Below the pieces are notes generated by a model, which saw nothing but the letters and a program-made list of their open reading frames with translations, did not search any database and was not told the origin of the DNA. From NCBI GenBank assembly GCA_938075305.1, contig CALJGV010000019.1, positions 1 to 64,000 of the forward strand: DNA of 64,000 nt, written 5' to 3'. Positions 9,207 through 18,720 of the stretch are shown piece by piece. The position numbers were made by a program, and so were the translations under genes. This stretch comes from an uncultured bacterium (GTDB lineage: Bacteria; Planctomycetota; UBA1135; GCA-002686595). Positions within the stretch are counted from its first letter, which is position 1; the number at the start of each line of letters is the position of its first letter.

Positions 9207-12200
9207 ATGAAGAACCTGATGCCCCTCGCCGCGCTCGGACTCCTGTCCAGCCTCGGCTTCTCTCAGACCCTCGACGTCGTCCAGCTCCCGGGAGGCGAGC
9301 AGCGACTGACCGTTGAGACCTCTGGCGGCCAGGAGGTTCTCCGGACCTCCCCGGGCACGATCTTCCAGGTGCGATCGGTGGGAGCCGCCGACCAGGCCGC
9401 TCAGTTCCTGCGCTGGCGCGAGGTGTCCGCGGACGGGTCGACCACGGAGTGGTATGCCGCGAGCCCCGATGGTGAGGCCTGGGACATCGTCCGGCCCATC
9501 AGCCACGAACTCCTCCTGCGATACGGCGCCCACGACCCCCTGCAGGGAGAGCCGGCGGTCTCCGCCCCGCTCACCGCACGCCCCACCTCGAACCTCCACC
9601 TGATCCAGCTCGAGGTGCCGCCGTCTCCGCCGCTGCAGGAGCGGCTCACCCAGGCGGGCGCCGAGGTGCACCGCGTGGTGCCGCGCCACGCCCTGCTCGT
9701 GACCGCCAACCCGCGATCGCTCCGGATCATCGCCTCCCTACCGTTCGTACGGGCGGTCCGCGAGTATCACCCCGCCTACAAGGTCGAGCCAGAGCTGCTG
9801 CCGCTCGCGGCGAACGTCACCCCGCAGGTGGCGGTCACGGTCAACCTGCTGACTCTCCGCCGTGGGCCGGCCGGTCAGGCGAGCGTCAAGGCGCTGGTGG
9901 AGGCCCTCGGCGGCCGCGTGGTCGACGCCTCGAGGGAGACCTACCTCATGACGGTGACCGTGCCCACCGAGGCCCTCGCGGACCTCGTCAGCTCCGACGA
10001 CGTGGCCTGGATAGACCGCTGGAGCGCGCCGGAGGAAGACATCAACATCGCGCGGGAGTTCCACGGGTCCAACTTCGTGGAGGGCGCCCTCGGCCTCACC
10101 GGCTCCTCCCTCCGGGTCGAGGTGCTGGACGGGGGATGTGACCTGACGCACCCCGACCTCGCCAATCACGTGGTCCACGGCTCCATGGTCGTGGGGAACC
10201 ACGGTACGGCGTGCTCTGGCATCGTCGCTGGTTCCGGGGCAGGCAACGCCTCTGCCCGCGGTGTCCTGCCTGAGGCGCTCCTGATCGCCGCCTACTACAG
10301 CGGCCTCTCCGGGAGTCGCTACAACCACACCAGCGAGCTGGACGATCCGTCCGGGAGCTTCAGGGCCATCCTCCAGAGCAACAGCTGGGGGAACTCGAGG
10401 ACGACGGCCTACACGAGCATCTCGCAGGACCTCGACCAGATCCTGTTCGACTTCGAGAAGTTCAGCATCCTGCAGTCCCAGTCGAACGCGGGGAACCAGG
10501 ACTCACGCCCGCAGGCCTGGGCCAAGAACGTCATCTCGGTGGGGGGCGTCCGCCACTACGGCACCCTCAGCGAGGCCGATGACGCCTGGAACTCCGGCGC
10601 CAGCATCGGACCGGCCGCGGACGGCCGCATCAAGCCGGACCTCTCGAGCTTCTATGACTCCATCCTCACCACGGACGTCATGGGGTCGGGCGGCTACTCC
10701 AGCGGTAACTACACCTCGAGCTTCGGCGGGACCAGCGGCGCGACGCCCATCGTGGCCGGGCACCTGGGCATGCTCATGGAGATGTGGGGGGAGGGCGTGT
10801 TCGGGAACTCCGCCCCCGCGGCGGACCCCTTCGACGATCGCCCGCACAACACCACCGCGAAGGCGCTCCTGATCAACACCGCGCGCCAGTGGAACTTCAG
10901 CGGCACGAGCGCCGACCTCACCCGGGTTCATCAGGGCTGGGGACGCCCGGACCTGACCGGCGCCTACAACCTCAGGGACAAGACCTACGTCGTCGACGAG
11001 TCCGACGTCCTGGCGCCCCTGGCGAGCACGGTCCACACGCTCACGGTCGAGGCCGGCGAGCCCGCCCTCAAGGCCACGATGATCTTCCGGGATCCCCCGG
11101 GAACCACCTCGAGTGCGTTGCATCGGATCAACAACCTGGACCTCAAGGTGACCTCCCCCTCGGGCACGGTCTACTGGGGGAACAACGGTCTCCTGGGCTC
11201 CTTGTGGTCCAGCTCGGGTGGCCTCGCCAACTCGTTGGACACGGTGGAGAACGTCTTCGTGCAGAACCCGGAGGCGGGGTCCTGGAGCGTGGAGGTCATC
11301 GCCACCGAGGTCCTCGTGGACACCCACGTGGAGACCGGCGCCACGGACGCGGACTACGCCCTCGTGGTGACCGGGGCGACGGCGGGTCCGCCCCCGGCAC
11401 CGGTCGCGGGCTTCGCGGCGACGCCGCTCACGGGCTTCGCCCCCCTCGACGTCACGTTCACCGACCAGTCCAGCGGCTCGGTCGACACGCGGTCCTGGGA
11501 CTTCGGCGATGGCGGGACCGCGACGGTCAGCGCGCCGGTGCACACCTACACGGCAGCGGGCACCTACACGGTCTCCCTGTCGATCACCGGGCCCGGTGGT
11601 TCTGACGCGCTCTCGAGGACGGACTACATCACCGTCCAGGTCCTGACGGCCCCGAGCGCGCCCAGCAACCTCACCGCGGGGAACCCGACGGCGAACTCCG
11701 TCGACCTCGCCTGGAGCGATAACTCGAACTCGGAGGACAGCTTCGAGGTGGAGCGCTCCCTGGACGGGGTCACCTGGACGGCGGCGCTCAGCGCCCCCGC
11801 CAACGCCACGTCCGCCACGGACGCGGGGCTCGCCCCGGGGACGACCTACCAGTACCGGGTCTTCGCGAGGAACGGCGCCGGTGACTCGGCGACCTCCAAC
11901 GTGGCGCAGGTCACGACGACCCTCGGCTCGACGGAGGTTGCCGTCGCGCAGGCGGACGTGCCCGTGGTCGGCACGGTGACGGGGACGGCCGCGAACACGC
12001 GCTCGGCAGACCTCGTCTACCAGTCCCTCAGGGAGCGCGAGAGCGGCGGCAAGCCGGCCAACCGGACGAGCCGCGGCGAACACCGCTGGCAGTTCTCCTT
12101 GCCGGCGGGCTCGGGCCTGAGCTTCCACGCCAACGCCTATCGTACGGACTCCTCGGACGGCGACGTCTGGCGCGTCGAGGTCTCCCAGGACCAGCAGAGC

Positions 12201-13130
12201 TGGCAGACGATGTTCAGCGTGACGAAGACCGGACCTTCGGAGGTCTATCAGTCGGCCTCGCTGCCGGCGGCCATCGTCGGGACCGTGTACGTCAGGGTCA
12301 TCGACTCGGACCGGTCCTCCGGGAACCGGAGCCTGGACACGGTCTTCGTGGACCACCTGTACTTCGAGGTGACCGGCGTCGGCGCAGGCCTGCCGCCCGG
12401 CGCGCCGAGCGGCCTCGGAGCGGCGCCCACGTCGTCCTCCGAGATCGGGCTCTCGTGGTCTGACGGCTCCAGCAGCGAGGACGGCTTCGAGCTCCAGCGC
12501 AGCCCGGACGGGGCCAGCTGGGCGACGATCGCCTCGAGCCTGGCCGCCAACAGCACCTCCTTCACGGACAGCGGCCTCCAGGCCGATACCGAGTACCAGT
12601 ACCGGGTTCGCGCCTTCAACAGCGCAGGTACGTCCGACTGGTCCAACGTGGCCGTGGCGACGACCTTCTCGGTTGGCAACGCGGACTTCGTGCCCTTCGG
12701 TGAACAGGCCGGCGCCGGCGCGCTCTCCGGGAGCTACGTCAACGTCCAGTCAGCGGACGGGGCGGTGCAGTCTCTCACCGAGCGTGAGAGCGGCGGGAAG
12801 CCTGCGAACCGCTACAGCTACGGCTCCCACGTCTGGCTGGTCAACGCGCCCGCAGGACAGGTCACCCTCTTCGTGATGGGGTCGATGGTCGACGCAGGCG
12901 ACGGCGAGTCGTTCCTCTTTGAGGTCAGCACGAACGGTGGTGGCTCCTGGGCCACCACCTCCGTGGTGATCGACCCGTCGACCTCCGCGGCGGGTTACCA
13001 GTCCGGCCTCGCGGTCGCGTCCCACGGGGGCGGCGAGATCCGCGTCCGCGTGAGGGACTCCGACCAGACGAGCGGCAACCGCGGACGGGAGCGGGTCGAC
13101 GTCGACCACGTGTTCCTACGGGTGCAGTAG
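9207..13130 (+). CDS. Secreted subtilisin-like (S8) protease with PKD, FN3 and duplicated C-terminal domains
   Basis: This 1307-aa exoprotease begins with a signal peptide (residues 1-20, ending GFSQ). A prodomain-like region of about 260 residues precedes the peptidase. The triad is Asp308 (VLDGG), His332 (GNHGTACSGI) and Ser510 (GGTSGATPIVAGH), so the enzyme should be active. A PKD domain follows (about 730-815, with WDFGDGGTA), then two FN3 domains (about 817-905 and 1063-1150). Each FN3 is followed by a copy of a domain containing ERESGGKPANR and ending in a VDHLYFEV or VDHVFLRV strand (about 908-1055 and 1155-1307). These C-terminal modules probably bind the substrate or surface. It is probably monocistronic: a hairpin follows. 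Confidence 0.92.
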   Translation: MKNLMPLAALGLLSSLGFSQTLDVVQLPGGEQRLTVETSGGQEVLRTSPGTIFQVRSVGAADQAAQFLRWREVSADGSTTEWYAASPDGEAWDIVRPISHELLLRYGAHDPLQGEPAVSAPLTARPTSNLHLIQLEVPPSPPLQERLTQAGAEVHRVVPRHALLVTANPRSLRIIASLPFVRAVREYHPAYKVEPELLPLAANVTPQVAVTVNLLTLRRGPAGQASVKALVEALGGRVVDASRETYLMTVTVPTEALADLVSSDDVAWIDRWSAPEEDINIAREFHGSNFVEGALGLTGSSLRVEVLDGGCDLTHPDLANHVVHGSMVVGNHGTACSGIVAGSGAGNASARGVLPEALLIAAYYSGLSGSRYNHTSELDDPSGSFRAILQSNSWGNSRTTAYTSISQDLDQILFDFEKFSILQSQSNAGNQDSRPQAWAKNVISVGGVRHYGTLSEADDAWNSGASIGPAADGRIKPDLSSFYDSILTTDVMGSGGYSSGNYTSSFGGTSGATPIVAGHLGMLMEMWGEGVFGNSAPAADPFDDRPHNTTAKALLINTARQWNFSGTSADLTRVHQGWGRPDLTGAYNLRDKTYVVDESDVLAPLASTVHTLTVEAGEPALKATMIFRDPPGTTSSALHRINNLDLKVTSPSGTVYWGNNGLLGSLWSSSGGLANSLDTVENVFVQNPEAGSWSVEVIATEVLVDTHVETGATDADYALVVTGATAGPPPAPVAGFAATPLTGFAPLDVTFTDQSSGSVDTRSWDFGDGGTATVSAPVHTYTAAGTYTVSLSITGPGGSDALSRTDYITVQVLTAPSAPSNLTAGNPTANSVDLAWSDNSNSEDSFEVERSLDGVTWTAALSAPANATSATDAGLAPGTTYQYRVFARNGAGDSATSNVAQVTTTLGSTEVAVAQADVPVVGTVTGTAANTRSADLVYQSLRERESGGKPANRTSRGEHRWQFSLPAGSGLSFHANAYRTDSSDGDVWRVEVSQDQQSWQTMFSVTKTGPSEVYQSASLPAAIVGTVYVRVIDSDRSSGNRSLDTVFVDHLYFEVTGVGAGLPPGAPSGLGAAPTSSSEIGLSWSDGSSSEDGFELQRSPDGASWATIASSLAANSTSFTDSGLQADTEYQYRVRAFNSAGTSDWSNVAVATTFSVGNADFVPFGEQAGAGALSGSYVNVQSADGAVQSLTERESGGKPANRYSYGSHVWLVNAPAGQVTLFVMGSMVDAGDGESFLFEVSTNGGGSWATTSVVIDPSTSAAGYQSGLAVASHGGGEIRVRVRDSDQTSGNRGRERVDVDHVFLRVQ

Positions 13131-13165
13131 CACCAGGCCCGGCGAGCCGGCGGGCGATCTGTGGA

Positions 13166-13207
13166 CCTCAGCGAGGGGCCGACCCAAGGTGGGCGTCCTC
13201 GCTGAGG
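13166..13207 (+). terminator. Hairpin downstream of the S8 protease
   Basis: CCTCAGCGAGG (13166-13176) pairs with CCTCGCTGAGG (13197-13207) in an 11-bp perfect stem with a 20-nt loop, 35 bp after the protease stop codon. No T-run follows. Confidence 0.5.
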
Positions 13208-13419
13208 GACCCGCCCACGCCCAGATCGAGGGCGGTATGGCCGCCCCTCCATGCGCTCGCGCCGGTTCTCCAGCGGGACCTTCAACGTGACCTACGCGGA
13301 GCGGCTCAACACCTGGCCGCTGGGGACGTGGTGGCCGGAGAGCGGGGTCTTCCCTTCCTCGACGCGGTCCTCGAAAAAGCGCAACGGCCGTGCTTCGAAT
13401 GCGTCATGCTCTTGGCTCG

Positions 13420-13776
13420 ATGGCACACGATGACGTCCCTACCCATGAGCCGCACTGCGGTCCTAGCGAGCACGCCGAGCGGGCGCCGGCCAAGGTCCCG
13501 GAGCGAGCGTTCCGTGGAGCCGTCGCGCTCTTCAAGGCCCTCTCCGACGAGCGACGCCTGCGCACGCTCGCGTTCTTGAGCGAAGGGGAGGCCTGCGGCA
13601 GCGAGATCGCGGCGGTCTTCGACGAGCCGCTCTCCACCGTCTCTCACCGTATGAAGCTCCTGGAGACCGCGGGCCTGGTGGCCCGGCGTCGGGCAGGCAG
13701 GCACGTGTACTTCCGGCTGCTCGACGACCACGTGCTCAGCCTCGTCCGCGACGCGCTGGAGCACGCCCTGGAGTAG
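13420..13776 (+). CDS. ArsR/SmtB family transcriptional regulator
   Basis: The 118-aa protein (128 aa from an upstream GTG at 13390) is a winged-helix ArsR-family repressor. It has LFKALSDERRLRTLAFL, the recognition region STVSHRMKLLETAGLV and the wing RRRAGRHVYFRL. The alpha-3 motif reads EACGSEIAAVF, with one cysteine instead of the ELCVCDL pair. The N-terminus carries a His/Cys cluster, HDDVPTHEPHC, resembling the N-terminal metal sites of SmtB-type proteins, so a zinc- or similar-metal response is plausible. No transporter or reductase is adjacent, so its targets are elsewhere or it regulates itself. Start choice is uncertain (13390, 13399 or 13420). Confidence 0.82.
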   Translation: MAHDDVPTHEPHCGPSEHAERAPAKVPERAFRGAVALFKALSDERRLRTLAFLSEGEACGSEIAAVFDEPLSTVSHRMKLLETAGLVARRRAGRHVYFRLLDDHVLSLVRDALEHALE

Positions 13777-13871
13777 CCCTTCGGGCCGCCGGGGAGCCTC
13801 AGCTCCGCAGGGGGGTCAGGGCTGCTGGTCCTGAGCGCCCTCTCATCCCCCCTCGCGGCCCACCCCCGCGC

Positions 13872-16073
13872 TCACTGGAAGGTGATCGCGATCGCCTCGG
13901 TGAAGTTGCTCGCGCCCACGCCGGCGGACTGGTCCCGGTACCAGCACTGCCAGTACCAGGTCTCCCCGGTGACCGCCGCGACCCCGTAGCCGCCGATCCC
14001 GTCGGGGTGGGGGATGTCGGTGAGGTCCACGGAGATGGTGAAGGTCCCGCCCGTCCCGATGTAGACGTCGCTGCCGAACAGGTGACGTCCGAAGGTCCCG
14101 CCTGCGATGCAGACATTGCCCGACGAGGCCGGGCCGCCGCCCGGCGCAGGGTTGGAGACCGTCGTGAGGGTCTGGCCCGGACCGAGGAGGGCGTTGATGA
14201 GGTAGGCGGTCGTCCCGGTGGACGGGAGCGATGCGACCGTCAGGGACAGGTCGTTCGCTCCGATGGAGGCGCTGCCGGAGGCGGAGAGGGTGGCGTGCAC
14301 GCCGCCCGAGTGGGTGGTCGTGGCGCAGGTCACCTGCACGTGAAGCGGCCCGTCGTGGGCGCCCAGCCCGCTGAAGTCGTCCTGGGGAAAGCCGTCGAAC
14401 TCGTCCGCGGGATTGAAGGCGTCGTCGCCATCTGTGTCGCCGAAGATGATCGAGGCCCTTCGGCGGAGCGTGTCGTTCTGCGTCGTGGTGGAGCCGCTGC
14501 CCCAGGCGGTGCCCGGGTCCTGGCCCACCTGTCCGATGACGTCGAGGACCTCCCCGCCCACCTCGCACAGGGCCAGGGCATCGTTGCCGTTGAAGGTCAG
14601 GAGCGACAGCGTGGTGTAGGGGACCCCGCGACTGGTCAGGTCCGCCAGGAGGTCGGCGGCGCCGGAGGAGCCGTTCGTGAAGACCGCGGTGCCGTAGGGC
14701 GGGAGGGACCCGCTCAGGGTCGCGCTCGACGCCGAGGCGCTGCCGTTGACGTACTTCCGCAGCTCGAGGTCGGCGAGGTCCACCGTCTCATGGGTGGCGT
14801 TGTAGATCTCGACCGCCTTGTTGGAGGACGAGCCCTCCACGTACTCGGAGATGAAGATGGCTCGCTGATTCACCGCGACGCCGCCGGCGCCCACGGTCGG
14901 CGTGGCATTCACCTCGGAACTCTCCGAAGACTCGTTACCGGATGAGTCCTCGGCCGTCACCACGTAGTAGTAGGTGGAGTCATTGACGACGGTGGAATCC
15001 AGGAAGAAGGAGGGGGTCACGAGGCCTCCCTGAAGGGCGCTGTAAGGACCCCCAGCGGTCTCCGAGCGGTAGATGCGGTACCCCGCGAGGTCGGACTCGG
15101 CGTTGTCCAACCAGTCGATGAAGACCGACGAGTTGCCGGGGAGCGTGGAGAGCCCGGTGGGGGGCACGGGCGGCGTCGTATCGGAACCGCAGGACCCGGA
15201 GAAGACGCAGGCGACCCATTCCGGGTGATCGATGAAGGGGTTCCGGTTGCCCTGGTAGGCGTACACCTGCTCGTTGCGGCCCTGCTCGGCGGCGTCGACG
15301 GGGTCGTCGAGGTGCCACTGCAGCAGGACCGTGAGCATCCCCATGTAGCCGACGGTCTCGTTGGAGCCAGTGTTCGAGCTGGCGATGAGCGAGACATTGT
15401 CGGTCAGGATCAGGTCCGGCTCACTGACCCCCGTCCCACCGTGGGTGTCCCCTTCGTAACGCACGTCCATGTAGAACAGCGCCCGCGCGATGTCCCCGCG
15501 CCGGCCGCCCCAGACCTCCCAGGTCCCGGTGGACCCGGAACCCGAGGTCCAGTTGCTGTTCCCTGGATAGGTGCCGCTGCCACCGCCCTGGCTCCCGTTG
15601 AGGTCGGTGGGCTTCTCGGTGCAGCTCGAAGAGCAGATCCCGAACGGCTTGTTGCTCCGGGAGGAGTTGTAGCCAGAGTCGCAGAGGAAGAGCGCGTGGC
15701 AGTCCGTGTAGGGGTAGTTGGTGCTGCCGTCCGAGGGGAAGCCGTACGACTTCGGCCAGGAGTGCTCGCGGTTGTAGAACGAGTTCCCTCCGCCCTCCTT
15801 GGCGTAGCTCGCGTTCCTGTAGACGTCGAGGATGCTGGAGGAGAGCGCCGGGTCCTCGTCGGCGAGCTCGAGGATGTCCCACGTGTCCGTGGATCCCGAC
15901 GTGTACGGGAAGCGGGCGTGATCGTCGATCACCGCGTGGAGCGTGGCGCGGAGCGTCGCCCCATCCGTCGCGTCCACGCTGGCGTAGTACCCCGGCGGCC
16001 CCTGGCCGAGGGCGGCGGAGGCGACCAGAATCGCCACGGAGACGGTCCAGAGGGGGGCAGGCAGGCGAGGCAT
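13872..16073 (-). CDS. Exported endonuclease I with FN3, lamin-tail and shared C-terminal domains
   Basis: The 733-aa protein has a signal peptide (1-23) and an Endonuclease_1 (EndA-like) catalytic domain spanning about 28-290. Hallmarks are NREHSWPKSYGF with His104, TDCHALF (123-129) and a late NPFIDHPEWV segment. An FN3 domain follows (about 299-390), then a lamin-tail-like domain (about 403-550: FISEYVEGSSSNKAVEIYN and later LRKYVNGS). The last 130 residues are the exported-protein domain shared with three other genes here, ending NFTEAIAITF. It should cleave DNA and perhaps RNA nonspecifically outside the cytoplasm, probably for nutrient scavenging. No adjacent operon partner. Confidence 0.9.
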   Translation of the reverse strand: MPRLPAPLWTVSVAILVASAALGQGPPGYYASVDATDGATLRATLHAVIDDHARFPYTSGSTDTWDILELADEDPALSSSILDVYRNASYAKEGGGNSFYNREHSWPKSYGFPSDGSTNYPYTDCHALFLCDSGYNSSRSNKPFGICSSSCTEKPTDLNGSQGGGSGTYPGNSNWTSGSGSTGTWEVWGGRRGDIARALFYMDVRYEGDTHGGTGVSEPDLILTDNVSLIASSNTGSNETVGYMGMLTVLLQWHLDDPVDAAEQGRNEQVYAYQGNRNPFIDHPEWVACVFSGSCGSDTTPPVPPTGLSTLPGNSSVFIDWLDNAESDLAGYRIYRSETAGGPYSALQGGLVTPSFFLDSTVVNDSTYYYVVTAEDSSGNESSESSEVNATPTVGAGGVAVNQRAIFISEYVEGSSSNKAVEIYNATHETVDLADLELRKYVNGSASASSATLSGSLPPYGTAVFTNGSSGAADLLADLTSRGVPYTTLSLLTFNGNDALALCEVGGEVLDVIGQVGQDPGTAWGSGSTTTQNDTLRRRASIIFGDTDGDDAFNPADEFDGFPQDDFSGLGAHDGPLHVQVTCATTTHSGGVHATLSASGSASIGANDLSLTVASLPSTGTTAYLINALLGPGQTLTTVSNPAPGGGPASSGNVCIAGGTFGRHLFGSDVYIGTGGTFTISVDLTDIPHPDGIGGYGVAAVTGETWYWQCWYRDQSAGVGASNFTEAIAITFQ

Positions 16074-16207
16074 CGTGATCGGATCGGCGGGAAGCGGGCC
16101 GCAGCGCGAGTCGGCACATCGGGCCGACAGTGGGCTAAGTCGGAACTCTGGCCCCAGAACATGAATACCACAGTCCGAACGCCTGCAAGGGCCCGGTGGC
16201 AGGTCCT

Positions 16208-16253
16208 CGAGCCTCCTGAGTCACTTCGAGCCTCCTGAGTCACTTCGAGCCTC
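16208..16253. repeat. Tandem 19-bp repeat, two copies plus a partial third
   Basis: The unit CGAGCCTCCTGAGTCACTT occurs at 16208-16226 and 16227-16245, followed by CGAGCCTC at 16246-16253. Each full unit contains the palindromic heptamer TGAGTCA. The array lies upstream of the endonuclease gene (minus strand) and may be a regulator site or simple duplication. Confidence 0.6.
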
Positions 16254-16340
16254 AAGGCCGCCTGGGCACTTGGGTAGGCCCTGGGGTGAGATCCACGTCA
16301 GGTCATCGCCGTGCGGGCCGCTCGGAACCGTGGCGGTCCC

Positions 16341-16697
16341 TCAGTCATCGAGGTCGAGGACCTGGCCGGCTGCGAGGAGCCTCGGACGGAGGGTGGCGTC
16401 GTCGAGGTCCTGAGCGGAGGCGGTGCCTTCGGCCAGCCGGGCGGCGGCGATGTCGGAGCTCTTGCCGATGATCATCCAGGTGCCCTCGACGCGGAGGGAG
16501 GGGATGGCCATGAACTCGCTGAATCGGTCGGCCTCCTGGAAGTGGTACCGGTAGACCTCCTCGCAGGAGCTCAGGTTGAGCCGGCACTCGGACTCGAGGG
16601 CGTCGTGGGCGAAGGCGAGCATGATCGGGACGACGATCACGCCGCCCTCTTGGAGCATGGAGGGGAGGGTTCGCGCGGGGCGGGCGGGCTGGGTCAT
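16341..16697 (-). CDS. Small conserved-looking hypothetical protein
   Basis: A 118-aa protein of unknown family, starting MTQPARPARTLPSML. Codon pattern and composition look genuinely coding. Visible features are a hydrophobic stretch (GGVIVVPIMLAF), two cysteines near the middle (CRLNLSSCEE) and an acidic C-terminus ending QVLDLDD. No signal peptide is clear. It follows an NTF2-like gene by 46 bp on the same strand and probably shares its transcript. The frame continues upstream into that gene, but the ATG at 16697 avoids the overlap. Confidence 0.5.
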   Translation of the reverse strand: MTQPARPARTLPSMLQEGGVIVVPIMLAFAHDALESECRLNLSSCEEVYRYHFQEADRFSEFMAIPSLRVEGTWMIIGKSSDIAAARLAEGTASAQDLDDATLRPRLLAAGQVLDLDD

Positions 16698-16743
16698 CGG
16701 GTTCGCGTTGGGAAGAGAACTCGACGTCCCAGCCAGCTGTAGC

Positions 16744-17124
16744 TCACATGCCGGGCGGGGTCCCGCCGGTGTGGGTGAACGCCTTGTTGACGATCTTCCA
16801 GCCCTCCTCGAAGCGTGCGAGGGAGAGCACGTCGGTGAAGTGCACGCTGCCCCAGAAGTTCCTCTCTTCCACGGTCGCAACAGCGATGTCCCCGTACTCC
16901 TCCAGGGACAGAACGCTGGCCTCGAAGGTCCCATCGACGTCGGCCGGCTGCGCCGCGGCCATGCCGATCAGGTCGGCGATCGGCACGTCGACCCGCTGGC
17001 CGCCGAGGGCTCCGAACATCCGAGCCTCCGTATGGAAGGCCGCCTGGAGGGCCGAGACGTCGCCCTTGCGGACGCCTTCGATGTAGAGCTGGACCGCTTC
17101 AGCGGCGGAGGGAGCGTGGGTCAT
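16744..17124 (-). CDS. NTF2-like protein (lumazine-binding-like family)
   Basis: The 126-aa protein has the layout of the NTF2-like 'putative lumazine-binding' family. It begins with a helix AAEAVQLYIEGVRKGD, then LQAAFHTEARMFG, and ends in strands containing VATVEERNFWGSVHFTDVLSLARFEEGWKIVNKAFTH. Proteins of this fold are small ligand-binding or enzymatic domains, and no specific function can be assigned. The ATG at 17124 (MTHAPS) is preferred over a possible start at 17169. It is the first gene of a probable pair with the 118-aa hypothetical protein. Confidence 0.72.
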   Translation of the reverse strand: MTHAPSAAEAVQLYIEGVRKGDVSALQAAFHTEARMFGALGGQRVDVPIADLIGMAAAQPADVDGTFEASVLSLEEYGDIAVATVEERNFWGSVHFTDVLSLARFEEGWKIVNKAFTHTGGTPPGM

Positions 17125-17317
17125 GGGTGTGGGGGAGGGCTGGGGAGGCAGACGAGCGGGGGGGCGCATCAGCTCCCGAGTCTGCCCCCCGGAACGGGGG
17201 TGTGGAGGTCCTTTGGAGCCGCTTTGCGCCGCAGGGTGAAGGGAGTTCCCCGTACGGGCCTAGGGGCGGGTCGCGGTCGCGATGGCCTGGATGGTGAGGG
17301 CCTCGGCCCTGGGTGGA

Positions 17318-18691
17318 TCAGCGGATCGGGGTTGGCATGGCGGCGTCGACCTCCGCGCGCCACGCCACGAGCTGGCGACGGAGGTCCTCGGCGAGCGCGG
17401 GCTGGTCGGCGGCGAGGTTGCGCTGCTCTCCCAGGTCCTCCTCGAGGTCGAAGAGCTCGAGGCTCCCGTCGTCGAAGCGCTCGATCAACTTGTACCGACC
17501 AGCGCGGATCGCGCCGCCGAGCCGGTTGGACCGGTGGAAGGCGTAGTTGGGGTAGTGGAAGTGAATGGCCGCCCGGTCCAGCGAGCCGCCCCCGAGCAGT
17601 GGGACCAGGTCCGCGCCGTCACCGCAGTAGTCGTCGGGCAGGGGCACGCCGCACGCCGTCAGGATGGTCGGGAACAGGTCGGTGGAGAGGATCGGAGTTG
17701 GGTCCACCCGTCCGGGCTCGGTGACCCCTGGCCAGCGCACCATGAAGGGGACCCGGATCCCTCCCTCGTACAGGTAACCCTTGGCCTTCCGCAGGGGGCC
17801 GAGGTCCGCGACGCTCAGGAGCGCGCCGTTGTCGGAGGTGAAGATGAGCAGCGTGTCCTCGGCCAGCCCCGTCCGTTCGAGGGCGTCGAGGACGCGCCCG
17901 AAGACCTGGTCGAGGGCCTCGGTCATCGCTGCGTACTCGGGCATCTTGACGCCGGGCCCGACGCCGCGAGACTCGTACTCCTCGACGAGCTCCTCCGGCG
18001 CCTCGATCGGCCAGTGCACCGTGTAGTGCCACAGGGCGAGGAAGAAGGGGTCCTCGTCGTCCGCGTGGCCCTCCAGGAAGGCGACGGCCTCCTCCCCGAT
18101 GCGATAGGGCAGGTACTCCCCTTCCGCCCGCGATTCCAGGTTGGGGAAGCGGTAGGGCGCGAAGAAGTGCCCGGGGCCGCCGTCGCCGTTCCCGCCCAGG
18201 TTGACGTCGAAGCCCTGCTGGTCCGGATACCACTCGTGGGCGTCAGGGATGTGCTGGGGTGCGAGGTGCCACTTGCCCATGAAGGCGGTGTCGTAGCCCG
18301 CGGCCGAGAGGTGCTCCGCGAGGGTCACCTCCTCCAGGGGCAGCCGGTCGTGCATGGGGGCGGGCGCGAGGACCGCGTCGTCCGGTTGGAAGCGCTCTTG
18401 GTCGGGCGCGTGGTTCGTGATGCGCACTCGGGCCGGCGACTTGCCCGTCATGATCGAGGCGCGGGTGGGGGAGCAAACCGGCGCCGCGGCGTAGCCATCG
18501 GTGAAGCGCACGGCCTGCTGGCTGAAACCATCGATGCGCGGCGTCGCCACGGCGGGGTTGCCGTAGCACCCCAGGTCGAAATAGCCGAGGTCGTCGACGA
18601 GGACCAGGACCACGTTGGGCCGCTTCGCCGGGACCTCGAGCTCCGGCGAGCTGGCGCAGGCGGCGAGGAGGGAGAGTAGGACGATCCGCAT
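17318..18691 (-). CDS. Sulfatase, predicted lipoprotein
   Basis: This 457-aa sulfatase has an N-terminal lipobox (LLAAC, Cys12), so it is probably anchored in a membrane rather than free. Family motifs are LVDDLGYFDLGCYG (Asp33-Asp34), the formylglycine site CSPTR with Cys73, MGKWHL, HYTVHWP and FTSDNGA. It would remove sulfate groups after FGE maturation. Polysaccharide desulfation is inferred from family and context. The start at 18691 is backed by a TAGGAT hexamer ending exactly 6 nt upstream. An esterase gene lies 29 bp upstream on the same strand, but this gene appears to have its own promoter as well. Confidence 0.9.
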   Translation of the reverse strand: MRIVLLSLLAACASSPELEVPAKRPNVVLVLVDDLGYFDLGCYGNPAVATPRIDGFSQQAVRFTDGYAAAPVCSPTRASIMTGKSPARVRITNHAPDQERFQPDDAVLAPAPMHDRLPLEEVTLAEHLSAAGYDTAFMGKWHLAPQHIPDAHEWYPDQQGFDVNLGGNGDGGPGHFFAPYRFPNLESRAEGEYLPYRIGEEAVAFLEGHADDEDPFFLALWHYTVHWPIEAPEELVEEYESRGVGPGVKMPEYAAMTEALDQVFGRVLDALERTGLAEDTLLIFTSDNGALLSVADLGPLRKAKGYLYEGGIRVPFMVRWPGVTEPGRVDPTPILSTDLFPTILTACGVPLPDDYCGDGADLVPLLGGGSLDRAAIHFHYPNYAFHRSNRLGGAIRAGRYKLIERFDDGSLELFDLEEDLGEQRNLAADQPALAEDLRRQLVAWRAEVDAAMPTPIR

Positions 18692-18697
18692 GGCCCG

Positions 18698-18703
18698 ATC
18701 CTA
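18698..18703 (-). promoter_or_regulatory. Probable -10 element TAGGAT
   Basis: TAGGAT (minus strand) ends 6 nt before the lipoprotein-sulfatase ATG. It lies in the 29-bp gap after the esterase gene, so the sulfatase may be transcribed independently as a leaderless mRNA. Confidence 0.45.
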
Positions 18704-18720
18704 GCCGGGTTGCGGCGGGG

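Noticed and set aside
10503-12356. 617-aa minus-strand ORF inside the S8 protease gene
   Set aside because: Low-complexity Arg/Gly/Val sequence; shadow of a well-supported protease.
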